64,000 nt of DNA from Rhodoferax lacus (GTDB lineage Bacteria > Pseudomonadota > Gammaproteobacteria > Burkholderiales > Burkholderiaceae_C), in NCBI RefSeq assembly GCF_003415675.1, contig NZ_QFZK01000001.1, positions 186,001 through 250,000 of the forward strand, written 5' to 3'. Shown here one piece after another: positions 31,986-39,842 of the stretch (positions are counted from its first letter, which is position 1; each line of letters starts with the position of its first letter). A program made the translations under genes and the position numbers. The notes below the pieces were generated by a model. That model made no database searches and was not told the DNA's origin. It worked only from the letters and a program-made list of their open reading frames with translations.

Positions 31986-32510
31986 ATGTTGACTGAAGAC
32001 GGCAAGCACCTTTATGTGAGCTACGACGAGTACCACAACCTGATTGAAAAACTGGCCATCAAGATTTTTCAGTCGGGCTGGGAGTTCGACACCATCCTGT
32101 GTCTGGCGCGCGGCGGCATGCGCCCCGGTGACATCCTGTCCCGCGTCTTCGACAAGCCGCTGGCCATCATGTCCACCAGCTCCTACCGGGCCAACGCGGG
32201 GCTCACGCAGGAGAACCTGGACATTGCCCACTACATCACCACTCCCAAGGGCGAGATCGCCGGGCGCGTGCTGCTGGTGGATGATCTGGCCGATTCCGGC
32301 GTCACCCTCGAGGCGGTGATCAAGCAGCTCAAGACCAACTACAAGCCCATCACCGAGCTGCGCAGCGCGGTGATCTGGACCAAGGCCCTGTCCAAGTTCA
32401 CGCCCGATTACCAGGTGGAGTTTTTGCCGACCAACCCCTGGATCCACCAGCCTTTCGAGAGCTACGACGCACTGCGTCCCCAGCAGCTCATCGAAAAGTG
32501 GAGCGTCTAG
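31986..32510 (+). CDS. Phosphoribosyltransferase (purine salvage type)
   Basis: PRTase of 174 residues with the PRPP loop VLLVDDLADSGVTL near residues 96-109 and LARGGMRPGDIL near 41-52. It resembles Gpt/hypoxanthine-type salvage enzymes annotated in this family. Base specificity (guanine, xanthine or hypoxanthine) cannot be read from the sequence. The location directly after purA, with AGGAG before the ATG, fits purine salvage. The next gene begins 12 bases after its stop. Confidence 0.85.
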   Translation: MLTEDGKHLYVSYDEYHNLIEKLAIKIFQSGWEFDTILCLARGGMRPGDILSRVFDKPLAIMSTSSYRANAGLTQENLDIAHYITTPKGEIAGRVLLVDDLADSGVTLEAVIKQLKTNYKPITELRSAVIWTKALSKFTPDYQVEFLPTNPWIHQPFESYDALRPQQLIEKWSV

Positions 32511-32522
32511 AAGTAAAAAAGC

Positions 32523-33728
32523 ATGGCACATCCCGTCACCGACCTGATCCACCACAGCTACATACCGCCTACGGGGTTTGAGGCGCCGCAGCCCGGCGTG
32601 TTCAAGGCCTCCACGGTGATCTTTCCGAGCGTGGCTGCCATGCGCAGCCGCGAGTGGAAGGACAAGTCGGCCTACACCTACGGCCTGCACGGCACGCCCA
32701 CTTCCTACCAGTTGGAAGAGCGCCTGTGCACGCTGGAGGGTGGCCAGCAGTGCCTGCTGGTGCCCAGCGGTCTGGCGGCTCTGGCGCTGGTGTCGCTGTC
32801 GCTGCTGAAGGCGGGCGATGAGGTGCTGCTGCCTGACAACGTCTATGGCCCCAACAAGAGCCTGGTGGAGGGCGAGCTCATGCACTGGGGCATTTCCCAC
32901 CAGTACTACGACCCGATGGACCCGCAGGACCTGGAAGCGCAGATCTCCAGCCGTACCAAGCTCGTCTGGTTGGAAGCTGCCGGTTCGGTCACGCTGGAGT
33001 TCCCCGATCTGTTGTCCCTGCTGCGCATCTGCAAGCAGCGCAAGGTGCTCACTGCGCTGGACAACACCTGGGGCGCGGGCCTGGCGTTCAAGCCCTTTGA
33101 CCTGGTGCCCGATGAGTCACCCGCGCTGGGCGTGGACATCACCGCGCACGCCCTGACCAAATACCCCAGCGGCGGTGGCGATGTGCTCATGGGCAGCGTC
33201 ATCACACGCGATGCCGGTCTGCACATGCGCCTCAAGCTCACCCACATGCGCCTGGGCCTGGGTGTGGGCATGAACGATGTGGAAGCCATCCTGCGTGGCC
33301 TGCCCAGCATGGCCTTGCGTTACCGCGCGCATGACGAAGCCACGCGCGCATTGGCCCTGTGGGCCGACAGCCAGGCCGAGTTTGTGCAGGTGCTGCATCC
33401 TGCACTTCCCGGCTCACCCGGCCACGCGCACTGGAAGGAGCTGTGCGTGCACACCTTTGGCGGCGCTGCCGGCCTGTTCAGCGTGATGCTGGACGAGCGC
33501 TTCACGCGTGACCAGACCGACGCCTTTTGCGACGCCCTCAAGCTCTTCAAGCTGGGCTACAGCTGGGGCGGCCCCATGAGCCTGGTGGTGCCCTACGAGC
33601 TGGCCCAGATCCGCAGCAACTGGCCCAGCTATTTGGAGAAGGGCACCTTGGTGCGTTTCTCCATTGGCCTGGAAGCCGTGCAGGATTTGCAGGCAGACAT
33701 CCACCAGGCCTTGGGCGTCCTGCGCTAG
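32523..33728 (+). CDS. metC: Cystathionine beta-lyase-type PLP enzyme
   Basis: Cys/Met metabolism PLP-dependent lyase of the gamma-subfamily, 401 residues. The PLP lysine is K213 in ALTKYPSGGGDVLMG. Family motifs include YTYGLHGTPTSYQLEERLCTLEGG in the N-terminal part, LVPSGLAAL and TWGAGLAFKP. MetC (cystathionine to homocysteine, pyruvate and ammonia) is the best name because of the YxYxxxGxPT and SGG forms; related gamma-lyases are not ruled out. A 9-bp-stem terminator begins at the stop. Confidence 0.88.
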   Translation: MAHPVTDLIHHSYIPPTGFEAPQPGVFKASTVIFPSVAAMRSREWKDKSAYTYGLHGTPTSYQLEERLCTLEGGQQCLLVPSGLAALALVSLSLLKAGDEVLLPDNVYGPNKSLVEGELMHWGISHQYYDPMDPQDLEAQISSRTKLVWLEAAGSVTLEFPDLLSLLRICKQRKVLTALDNTWGAGLAFKPFDLVPDESPALGVDITAHALTKYPSGGGDVLMGSVITRDAGLHMRLKLTHMRLGLGVGMNDVEAILRGLPSMALRYRAHDEATRALALWADSQAEFVQVLHPALPGSPGHAHWKELCVHTFGGAAGLFSVMLDERFTRDQTDAFCDALKLFKLGYSWGGPMSLVVPYELAQIRSNWPSYLEKGTLVRFSIGLEAVQDLQADIHQALGVLR

Positions 33729-33773
33729 CACCCTGGCCTGGCAGCGCTTTGTGCGCCAGGGTGTTCTGGTTTA
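33729..33773 (+). terminator. Intrinsic terminator after metC
   Basis: CACCCTGGC (33729-33737) pairs perfectly with GCCAGGGTG (33755-33763) with a 17-nt loop, followed by TTCTGGTTT. The stem begins on the base right after the metC stop. The T-run is interrupted, so efficiency is uncertain. Confidence 0.65.
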
Positions 33774-33814
33774 CCTGAGTAGTCAGGCGGCTTGACACGC
33801 GGTAGTCTGGCGGA

Positions 33815-34636
33815 ATGAGTTCCTTGCCCGATTACGAAGCCCCACCGCCCTACATTCCTCCCCCCTCAGACGCACCTGCCAAGACCATCCGGGTGCTGGG
33901 TTTTGGCGCACCCTTCCAGTGGTTGCGCGCCGGTTGGGCCGACATGCGCGCCCACCCCGGCATCAGCGGTTTTTATGGCGTAGCCTTCTGGCTGATGGCC
34001 GTGATCTTGGGGGCGGTGTTCCGCTCCAGCCCCGAATACACCATGACCATTGCCTCGGGCTGCCTGCTGGTCGGTCCGTTTTTGGCCATGGGCCTGTATG
34101 AGGTGAGCCGCAGGCGCGAGGCCGGGCTGGTGCCCGACCTATCCTCGTCCATCACCTGCTGGGACAGCCACATCAAAAGCATGGGCATGCTGGTGCTGGT
34201 GCTTATCGTCATGGAGCTGCTGTGGGGCAGGGCCTCGCTGGTGGTGTTTGCGGTGTTCTTCAATACCGGCATGCCGTCCACCAGCGGGGTGATGCAGGCC
34301 ATCTTCAACCCGCAGAACTGGGAGTTTGTGGCAGCCTATGCGGTGGTGGGGGGGGCGTTTGCCATGCTGGTGTTTTCCATCTCGGCGGTCTCCATCCCCA
34401 TGATCCTGGATCGCGACACCGATGCCATCTCGGCCGCCATCACCAGCCTGGAGGTGATGTTCCACAACACCGCCGTCATGCTCCTCTGGGGTGCGCTGAT
34501 TGCCGCCCTGATAGGCGCCTCCCTGGCCCTGCCCTGGGGTGTGGGCCTGCTGCTGACCGGGCCCCTGCTGGGTCACGGCACCTGGTACGCCTACCGGGGC
34601 GCGGTGCAATGGCCGCAGGATGTTACAGTCCCATGA
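33815..34636 (+). CDS. DUF2189 multi-pass membrane protein
   Basis: Inner-membrane protein of 273 residues with a Pro-rich cytoplasmic N-terminus (about 25 residues) and six hydrophobic segments, among them GFYGVAFWLMAVILGAVF and MTIASGCLLVGPFLAMGLYEVSRR. The PFLAMGLYEVSRRRE stretch and the ISAVSIPMILDRDTD stretch are typical of DUF2189, a family of unknown function that resembles other integral-membrane regulators. The start is ATG, 86 bases after metC and beyond its terminator. A lysine-rich small protein gene follows closely. Confidence 0.85.
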   Translation: MSSLPDYEAPPPYIPPPSDAPAKTIRVLGFGAPFQWLRAGWADMRAHPGISGFYGVAFWLMAVILGAVFRSSPEYTMTIASGCLLVGPFLAMGLYEVSRRREAGLVPDLSSSITCWDSHIKSMGMLVLVLIVMELLWGRASLVVFAVFFNTGMPSTSGVMQAIFNPQNWEFVAAYAVVGGAFAMLVFSISAVSIPMILDRDTDAISAAITSLEVMFHNTAVMLLWGALIAALIGASLALPWGVGLLLTGPLLGHGTWYAYRGAVQWPQDVTVP

Positions 34637-34653
34637 ATTAACGAAAGCATATC

Positions 34654-34836
34654 TTGGCAACTCCCAACTACGGTTACGAAAAGCGTCAGAAAGAACTGGC
34701 CAAAAAGAAGAAGAAAGAAGAGAAGCTCAAGGCCAAGTCCGAGCGCAAGGTGGGCGATACCGGCACTGACGATTCCGGCCAACCGGAAACCGATGCCACC
34801 GACACACCTGCACCTGATTCCGGTACCCCAGCCTGA
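34654..34836 (+). CDS. Small lysine-rich hypothetical protein
   Basis: A 60-residue protein, TTG start at 34654. The N-terminal half is strongly basic with KKKKKEEKLKAKSERK (residues 17-32) and would be helical; the C-terminal half is acidic and Thr/Pro/Asp-rich, probably disordered. Homologues that begin ATPNYGYEKRQKELAKKKK are common in Burkholderiales as unnamed small proteins; I know no function. It follows the DUF2189 gene by 17 bases. Confidence 0.7.
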   Translation: MATPNYGYEKRQKELAKKKKKEEKLKAKSERKVGDTGTDDSGQPETDATDTPAPDSGTPA

Positions 34837-34860
34837 CCTTCCGGGCATCCAAGGCTTTAG

Positions 34861-35511
34861 CTACAGCAGCTTCTTCACCGAAGGCCACAGCGTATTGAGA
34901 ATCAAAGGGTGCGCTGCGGCCACCGGGTGGATGCGGTCAGCCTGAAACCACTTCATGGCATCCGGCGCATCTGCCACTCCCTTGAGCATGAACGGCACCA
35001 GTGCCACCTGCTGCGCTTTGGCTACCTGGCCAAAGGTGTCGGCAAACTGTTTGCCATAGCTTTGCCCGTAATTGGGCGGCAGCTGCATGCCCACCAGCAG
35101 CACCCGGGAGCCCGCGGCCTTGGCGGCTTGCACCATGGCCTGCAGGTTGTCCTGCGTCATCGCCACCGGCAGGCCACGCAGCGCGTCATTGGCGCCCAAC
35201 TCCACAATCACCACGCTAGGCTTGTGCTGGGCCAGCAGGGCGGGCAGGCGGCTACGCCCGCCGGAGGTGGTGTCGCCGCTGATGCTGGCATTGATGACGG
35301 TGGCCACCATCTTTTCCTGCACCAGGCGCGCCTGCATCAGCGCCACCCAGCCCTGGCCGCGCTGCAAACCGTATTCGGCACTCAGCGAATCACCCAGCAC
35401 CAGGATGGTGGCCGGGCGTTTGGGTGCGCTGTCTTGCGCCAGACTTGGCCCCGCAAAAAGAGCTGTTAACACAAGCAGGCTAAAGTGGCGTCGTACCAAA
35501 GAGAGATTCAT
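34861..35511 (-). CDS. tesA: Periplasmic SGNH esterase TesA (acyl-CoA thioesterase I / lysophospholipase L1)
   Basis: Broad esterase of the SGNH hydrolase superfamily, secreted to the periplasm. It has 216 residues from ATG 35511. A signal peptide (RRHFSLLVLTALFAGPSLA, cut near residue 25) is followed by block I GDSLSAEYG with Ser42, block II SGDTTSGG, block III GAND and a C-terminal DRIHP supplying Asp and His. Longer in-frame starts upstream run antisense through the ATPase gene and are rejected. Its ATG and that of the divergent ABC gene share one CATG. Confidence 0.92.
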   Translation of the reverse strand: MNLSLVRRHFSLLVLTALFAGPSLAQDSAPKRPATILVLGDSLSAEYGLQRGQGWVALMQARLVQEKMVATVINASISGDTTSGGRSRLPALLAQHKPSVVIVELGANDALRGLPVAMTQDNLQAMVQAAKAAGSRVLLVGMQLPPNYGQSYGKQFADTFGQVAKAQQVALVPFMLKGVADAPDAMKWFQADRIHPVAAAHPLILNTLWPSVKKLL

Positions 35512-36199
35512 GTCAGATTCAATTATTTCCGTAGAGCATGTTTTCAAGGCCGTGACCGATTCCACCGGCACGCTGGAGATCCTGTCCGATATCGATTTTG
35601 CGCTCAAGCGCCAAGAGACCGTGGCCATTGTGGGTGCTTCCGGTTCTGGCAAGAGCACGCTGCTGTCCATCATGGCCGGTCTGGACACACCCAGCAGCGG
35701 CACCGTGCGCCTGGCAGGGCAGGATCTGTTTGCCATTGATGAGGATGCCCGCGCCGCCCTGCGCGCACGCCAGGTGGGCTTTGTGTTCCAGAGCTTTCAG
35801 TTGCTGGGCAGCCTCACCGCCCTGGAAAACGTGATGTTGCCGCTCGAATTGGACGGGCGCAAGGACGCGCGCAGTGCTGCCACCGAGATGCTGGGCCGTG
35901 TGGGCCTGTCGCAGCGCCTCAACGCCTACCCCAAGGTGCTCAGTGGCGGCGAGCAACAGCGCGTGGCCCTGGCGCGGGCCTTTGTGGTCCACCCGGCCGT
36001 GCTGTTGGCCGACGAGCCCACCGGCAGCCTGGACTTTGCCACCGGCGAAAAAATCATGGAGCTGATGTTTGACCTGAACCGTGAGCAGGGCACCACACTT
36101 GTATTGGTGACCCACGACCGCGCCATTGCCGCACGCTGCAGCCGCAGCATCACTATTGAGGCCGGGCGCGTGCTGATGGAAGCCCTGGTGGAGTCGTAA
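35510..36199 (+). CDS. ybbA: YbbA-like ABC transporter ATP-binding protein
   Basis: ATPase of the LolD/MacB/YbbA group, 229 residues. Walker A GASGSGKSTLLSIMAG begins near residue 41, followed by the Q-loop, signature LSGGEQQRVALARA and Walker B VLLADEPTGSLD. Divergent pairing with tesA is conserved from E. coli (tesA-ybbA), which supports the name. The large permease YbbP that normally follows is absent here; the next gene is an HD hydrolase on the other strand. An in-frame extension upstream to 35072 is antisense to tesA and not real. Confidence 0.9.
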   Translation: MSDSIISVEHVFKAVTDSTGTLEILSDIDFALKRQETVAIVGASGSGKSTLLSIMAGLDTPSSGTVRLAGQDLFAIDEDARAALRARQVGFVFQSFQLLGSLTALENVMLPLELDGRKDARSAATEMLGRVGLSQRLNAYPKVLSGGEQQRVALARAFVVHPAVLLADEPTGSLDFATGEKIMELMFDLNREQGTTLVLVTHDRAIAARCSRSITIEAGRVLMEALVES

Positions 36200-36246
36200 G
36201 TCGTGACTCGGGCAGTGGCTTGGCGTTTCTGCCTGGCGCAGAGGCC

Positions 36247-36843
36247 TTAAGCAGCAGGTGGTGTGTACGGCACGTGTGGCTTGGCATGCCGCGCGCGGGT
36301 GTCGGCGTCCAACAATGCGCGTATCTGCTGCAGCAAGGGGTGTGCGCCCATGTACTTCTGGCCATAGTCCAGGTTGAAGCCGTAGTCAAAACCGGGCGGG
36401 TTGATGCCTTGGTTGTGCTGCAGAATCGTCTCCAGCTTGTCCAGCCCCTTGACGATAAGCGCCTCCGGGCTGGTGGCGTTTTCGTACTCTTCCCACAGCG
36501 CCATAAACTCCGCCGCCAGCGCGCGGGGCAGGGTCTGCATGAGGGTTTGCAGGTCGGCACGTTCAATGGCGGACTTGTTGGGGTTTTGCTCCAGTGCCAC
36601 CGCAGGCACGTCGCCATGCAAGGCTTCGCCCAGGTCATGCAGCACGCACAGCTTGAGCAGCCGGGCCATATCCAGGCGGGCAAATTCCGATTCGAACACC
36701 ATGGCCATCAGGCACAGGCGCCAGCTGTGCTCGGCCGTGCTCTCCTGCTTGCCGGTGGTGGTGTAGGCGCTGCGCAGCACGTTTTTCAGACGCTCGGCCT
36801 CGCGCAAAAAGGTCAGGCAGCCTTGCAGGTTCTCGGGTGTCAT
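36247..36843 (-). CDS. HD-domain hydrolase (YfbR/HDDC2-like 5'-deoxynucleotidase type)
   Basis: HD phosphohydrolase of 198 residues starting MTPENLQGCLTF (ATG at 36843). Metal ligands appear as H39 in TAEHSW, H69-D70 in VLHDLGEALHGD, and a late Asp (KGLDKLETILQ). This spacing matches the YfbR/HDDC2 group, which hydrolyse deoxynucleoside monophosphates or related nucleotides. Substrate is not fixed by sequence. Convergent with the ABC ATPase gene; 60 bases downstream of the desaturase start region. An in-frame ATG at 36873 would add ten residues. Confidence 0.88.
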   Translation of the reverse strand: MTPENLQGCLTFLREAERLKNVLRSAYTTTGKQESTAEHSWRLCLMAMVFESEFARLDMARLLKLCVLHDLGEALHGDVPAVALEQNPNKSAIERADLQTLMQTLPRALAAEFMALWEEYENATSPEALIVKGLDKLETILQHNQGINPPGFDYGFNLDYGQKYMGAHPLLQQIRALLDADTRARHAKPHVPYTPPAA

Positions 36844-36903
36844 GTGGCCATTTTGCCAGTGCCATCTGCCCATGCCTGGGGTGGGGGCGTGGGGCTTTGC
36901 GTT

Positions 36904-37980
36904 TTATCGTGCGGCGCGTGCAACCTGGCGGAAGTGCGCTGCCACCTCGCCAACAGATGTCCGGAAGTCGCGGCCGTTGTAGGCCACCCCGGCTTTTGCC
37001 AGCGTGTGCTGCACCACAGGCTGCACCTGGGCGAGGCGGATGGAAGGCACCTGGGGGAACAGGTGGTGCTCAATCTGGTAGTTCAGCCCGCCAAAAAACC
37101 AGTCCATGGCGCGCGGGCTGAGCACGGTGCGTGAGGTAGCGGTCTGGTGCTCCAGAAAGCTGATGGATTGCCCCGGGCGCACCAGCGGCATGCCGATGTG
37201 GTTGAGCCAAAAGATGGTGGCTAAATAAGGACCCAGGACAAACAGCGGCACGGCATAGACCAGCAAAGCCCGGCTGGCATCCACCTGCAGCACCCAGCAG
37301 GGCAGGCCAAACCACAACAAGCCGTGCAGCACCAGCACGGCCAGATCGCGCCGGTAGTGCAGTGGCTGCTTGAGCACGCCCCACTGCGACAAATGCCGCT
37401 GGCTGTGGGCAAACAGCAGCGACAAAAACCACACATGCCAGTGCTGCAGCCGCGCGCACAGGCGCGCCAGGCCCGTGCGGCCTTTCAGTGCGCCTTCGGT
37501 AAGCGACACCACCACGCTGACCTCCATGTCCGGGTCTTTTTGTTCGTTCTGGCAGTGGCTGTGGTGGGCGGCATGCCGCTCAAACCATTCTTCAAAGGCC
37601 ATGCCGGTTGCCACCGTCATGCAGGCCTGTCCCAGCAAGCCGCGCCACAGGCCGCTGCGGTGCACGGCGCGGTGTCCGGCGTCGTGGCCCAGAAAGGCAA
37701 ACTGGGCCAGCACCAGCGCAATCGGCAGGCTGCAAAGCAGGGCGTAGGTAGTGGAGGGCGTCTGCCAGGCAAAGCCCAGGCACAGGGCCAGGGCCGCTGA
37801 TAATGCCAGCAGCCGCAGCCAGGCCCACGCCGGGTGCAGCACCGTGCGGCCCTGGGCCGCGAGTTGCGCCTGCATCTGCTGCCACAGCGCACGGGAGTGC
37901 GCATCGTTGAGCGTGGGTGTGTGAAAGGTCTGCACGTTCTGGAACTCCCTTGGGAAATCTTCTGTGTTGATGAATCGCAT
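36904..37980 (-). CDS. Membrane fatty acid desaturase
   Basis: Integral membrane di-iron acyl desaturase of about 358 residues. Three histidine boxes are clear: GHDAGH, HAAHHSH (with the HxxHH spacing) and QIEHHLFP, the last in the front-end/delta-5/6 style with Q replacing H. Four membrane segments flank them. It should add a double bond to a lipid-bound acyl chain. Start is set at ATG 37980; ATG 38007 is possible. Both overlap the start of the divergent Kua/CarF-like gene. No cytochrome b5 domain is fused. Confidence 0.92.
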   Translation of the reverse strand: MRFINTEDFPREFQNVQTFHTPTLNDAHSRALWQQMQAQLAAQGRTVLHPAWAWLRLLALSAALALCLGFAWQTPSTTYALLCSLPIALVLAQFAFLGHDAGHRAVHRSGLWRGLLGQACMTVATGMAFEEWFERHAAHHSHCQNEQKDPDMEVSVVVSLTEGALKGRTGLARLCARLQHWHVWFLSLLFAHSQRHLSQWGVLKQPLHYRRDLAVLVLHGLLWFGLPCWVLQVDASRALLVYAVPLFVLGPYLATIFWLNHIGMPLVRPGQSISFLEHQTATSRTVLSPRAMDWFFGGLNYQIEHHLFPQVPSIRLAQVQPVVQHTLAKAGVAYNGRDFRTSVGEVAAHFRQVARAAR

Positions 37981-38632
37981 TGTCACCGTGTTGGAAGCGC
38001 TGGGCATGCTGGCCTGCCTGGGCCTGTTGCTGCGCGGCTTTCAGGAGCTGGGTTTTGCACAGGGTTGGTGGGGCCTGTTCTGGTGTCTGCTGGCACTGCC
38101 CATGGGCTACTACTGTGCCGACCTGTTGTCCGGCCTGATCCACTGGGTGTGCGATTCGTTTGGCGATTCCCATACGCCGCTGTGGGGACCCATGCTGGTG
38201 GCGCCCTTTCGGCGTCATCACAAGTCGCCGGGGGACATCACCCAGATCAGCCTGACAGAAAACCTGGGCTCCTCGGCCATTGCCGGTGCCGTCGTGCTGT
38301 GGCTGTGGTCACCAGACTTTGCCCGGCCGGCTTCCAATGGGGTTCTGCTGGCGCGACTGGTAGGCCTGTGGTGCGTGGCCTTTGCCGTGCTCTCCAACCG
38401 CTTTCACCGCTGGGCCCATTTGCCCACGGCGCGCAGGCCGCGCTGGATGCAGCGCCTGCAGCACTGGCGCATCATCCTGCGGCCGCAAACCCATGCGCTG
38501 CACCACCGCAAACCGCACCGCGGCAACTACTGCATTCTGAGTGGCTGGGCCAACCCGCTGTGCAACCGCGTGCCCTGGGCGCGCGTGGAGGCAGGGCTGC
38601 TACGGCTGGGCATCCGCACCAACTTTGACTGA
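37970..38632 (+). CDS. Kua/TMEM189/CarF-type lipid desaturase (putative plasmanylethanolamine desaturase)
   Basis: A 220-residue membrane protein of the family that includes animal PEDS1 and myxobacterial CarF, which form the vinyl-ether bond of plasmalogens. The histidine pattern fits: H58 in HWVCDSFGD, H68 in SHTP, H83-H84 in FRRHHKSP, H146/H150 in FHRWAH, H175, H178-H179 and H183 in HALHHRKPH, then NYCILSGWANP. About four membrane segments. ATG 37970 or GTG 37964 starts it. Divergent from an acyl desaturase; its 3' end overlaps the convergent hydroxylase gene by 33 bases. The substrate is inferred. Confidence 0.82.
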   Translation: MNRIVTVLEALGMLACLGLLLRGFQELGFAQGWWGLFWCLLALPMGYYCADLLSGLIHWVCDSFGDSHTPLWGPMLVAPFRRHHKSPGDITQISLTENLGSSAIAGAVVLWLWSPDFARPASNGVLLARLVGLWCVAFAVLSNRFHRWAHLPTARRPRWMQRLQHWRIILRPQTHALHHRKPHRGNYCILSGWANPLCNRVPWARVEAGLLRLGIRTNFD

Positions 38633-39757
38633 AGGCCGGGCTTTGCCAAACGGAAAAATAAACTGCTTCCAGAAGCCCTGCGGCACATAGTCGCCACGCA
38701 CGCCGTAGCGCTGGGGCCAGGCCTTGTCAGAGCGCACGGCGGTGCCAAACAGGTGGTCCAGAAAGGCAAACTGCCCGGCGTAGTTGCGGTCCAGGGCCTC
38801 GCTGTCCTGGGAGTGGTGCCAGTGGTGGAAGTTGGGCGTCACCAGCACATAGCGCAGCGGCCCCAGACGGATGTTGACATTGGCATGGTTGAGCACCGCC
38901 TGCGTGCCCACAATGACGATGTAAATGTCGATGGCCTCCTTGGAGAAGCCCAGCACGTAGATGGGTGCCAGCACCAGGGTACGCATCAGTAGCACCTCCA
39001 CAATATGCAGGCGCGAGCCGGCCAGCCAGTCCACCGTGGTGATGCTGTGGTGCACCGCATGCACCCGCCACAGGAGCGGCACCTCATGCAGGGCACGGTG
39101 CACCCCGTACTGGATCAGGTCGGCCACCAGCATCAGCAGCAAGACTGCGGCCACCAGCGGCAACTGCTGCACCCACAGCTGCACGCCGCCCTGCACGGCC
39201 CAGCCAAAGAAGCGGTGCACCATCAGGTTGGTGGCCAGCAGCACAAAGCCCACACCCAGGTGGTTGACGATGAAGTACTGCAAGTCGGTCTGCCACTGGT
39301 CGCGAAACACCGGCTGCTCGCGGCGCAAGGGGAACAGCTTCTCAATGCAGATGAAGACCAGCGTGGAGCCCAGCAGGTCCAGCACCAGCCAGTCCAGCCC
39401 GACATAGAGCTGGGGCTGCGCAAAGTCTTTCACAGGCACCTTGTGGCCACCCAGCAGGGCCGCGGCCGTCACGCACACGAAGGTCACGCCCGACAGCCAG
39501 CGCGCCCGGTTGAGCAGGGTGTTGGCCAGGGCCAGCGCGCCGCTCAGCACCAGGGACCAGAACAGCAGCTGGCGCAGCACCGCCACGTCATACGACTGGC
39601 GCAATTGCGGAGTGGTGAGGTACTGCGGAAAGTGAAACGCCAGTACCGCCATCAGGCACAGCACGCCCAGGGCCAGCGCAATCACCCCGCTGACCAGGCC
39701 GGTGCCGCGGCGCAGCGGGCCTGTGGAGGCGGTGAGGTGGTGCAGTTTTTTCAGCAT
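38600..39757 (-). CDS. Sterol desaturase / fatty acid hydroxylase superfamily protein
   Basis: Membrane di-iron oxygenase of 385 residues. The superfamily histidine set is present in order: GVHRALHE (HxxxH), WRVHAVHHS (HxxHH), NHANVN and FHHWHHSQD (HHxxHH). Two membrane helices lie N-terminal (residues about 20-95) and two around 160-215. This architecture is shared by sterol desaturases, sphingolipid and carotenoid hydroxylases and alkylglycerol monooxygenase (AGMO), which cleaves ether lipids. Neighbours acting on lipids make a lipid substrate likely; the exact one is unknown. Confidence 0.9.
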   Translation of the reverse strand: MLKKLHHLTASTGPLRRGTGLVSGVIALALGVLCLMAVLAFHFPQYLTTPQLRQSYDVAVLRQLLFWSLVLSGALALANTLLNRARWLSGVTFVCVTAAALLGGHKVPVKDFAQPQLYVGLDWLVLDLLGSTLVFICIEKLFPLRREQPVFRDQWQTDLQYFIVNHLGVGFVLLATNLMVHRFFGWAVQGGVQLWVQQLPLVAAVLLLMLVADLIQYGVHRALHEVPLLWRVHAVHHSITTVDWLAGSRLHIVEVLLMRTLVLAPIYVLGFSKEAIDIYIVIVGTQAVLNHANVNIRLGPLRYVLVTPNFHHWHHSQDSEALDRNYAGQFAFLDHLFGTAVRSDKAWPQRYGVRGDYVPQGFWKQFIFPFGKARPSVKVGADAQP

Positions 39758-39827
39758 GGGGGGTGGCTTGCCGGTGTGGCCCCATTATGTCGGGAAGGGT
39801 GGCTATGGCGGGGAGGTCGCCAGCACC

Positions 39828-39842
39828 GATAATCGCTGCATG
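39828..39842 (+). promoter_or_regulatory. Possible -10 element directly at the rlmB start
   Basis: GATAAT (39828-39833) stands only six bases before the rlmB ATG at 39840, so transcription from it would begin on or next to the A of the start codon, giving a leaderless mRNA. There is no Shine-Dalgarno between. No clear -35 was found. Confidence 0.35.

Noticed and set aside
35072..35509. N-terminal 146-residue extension of the ABC ATPase
   Set aside because: Antisense to tesA; the family start MSDSIISVEHV lies at 35510.
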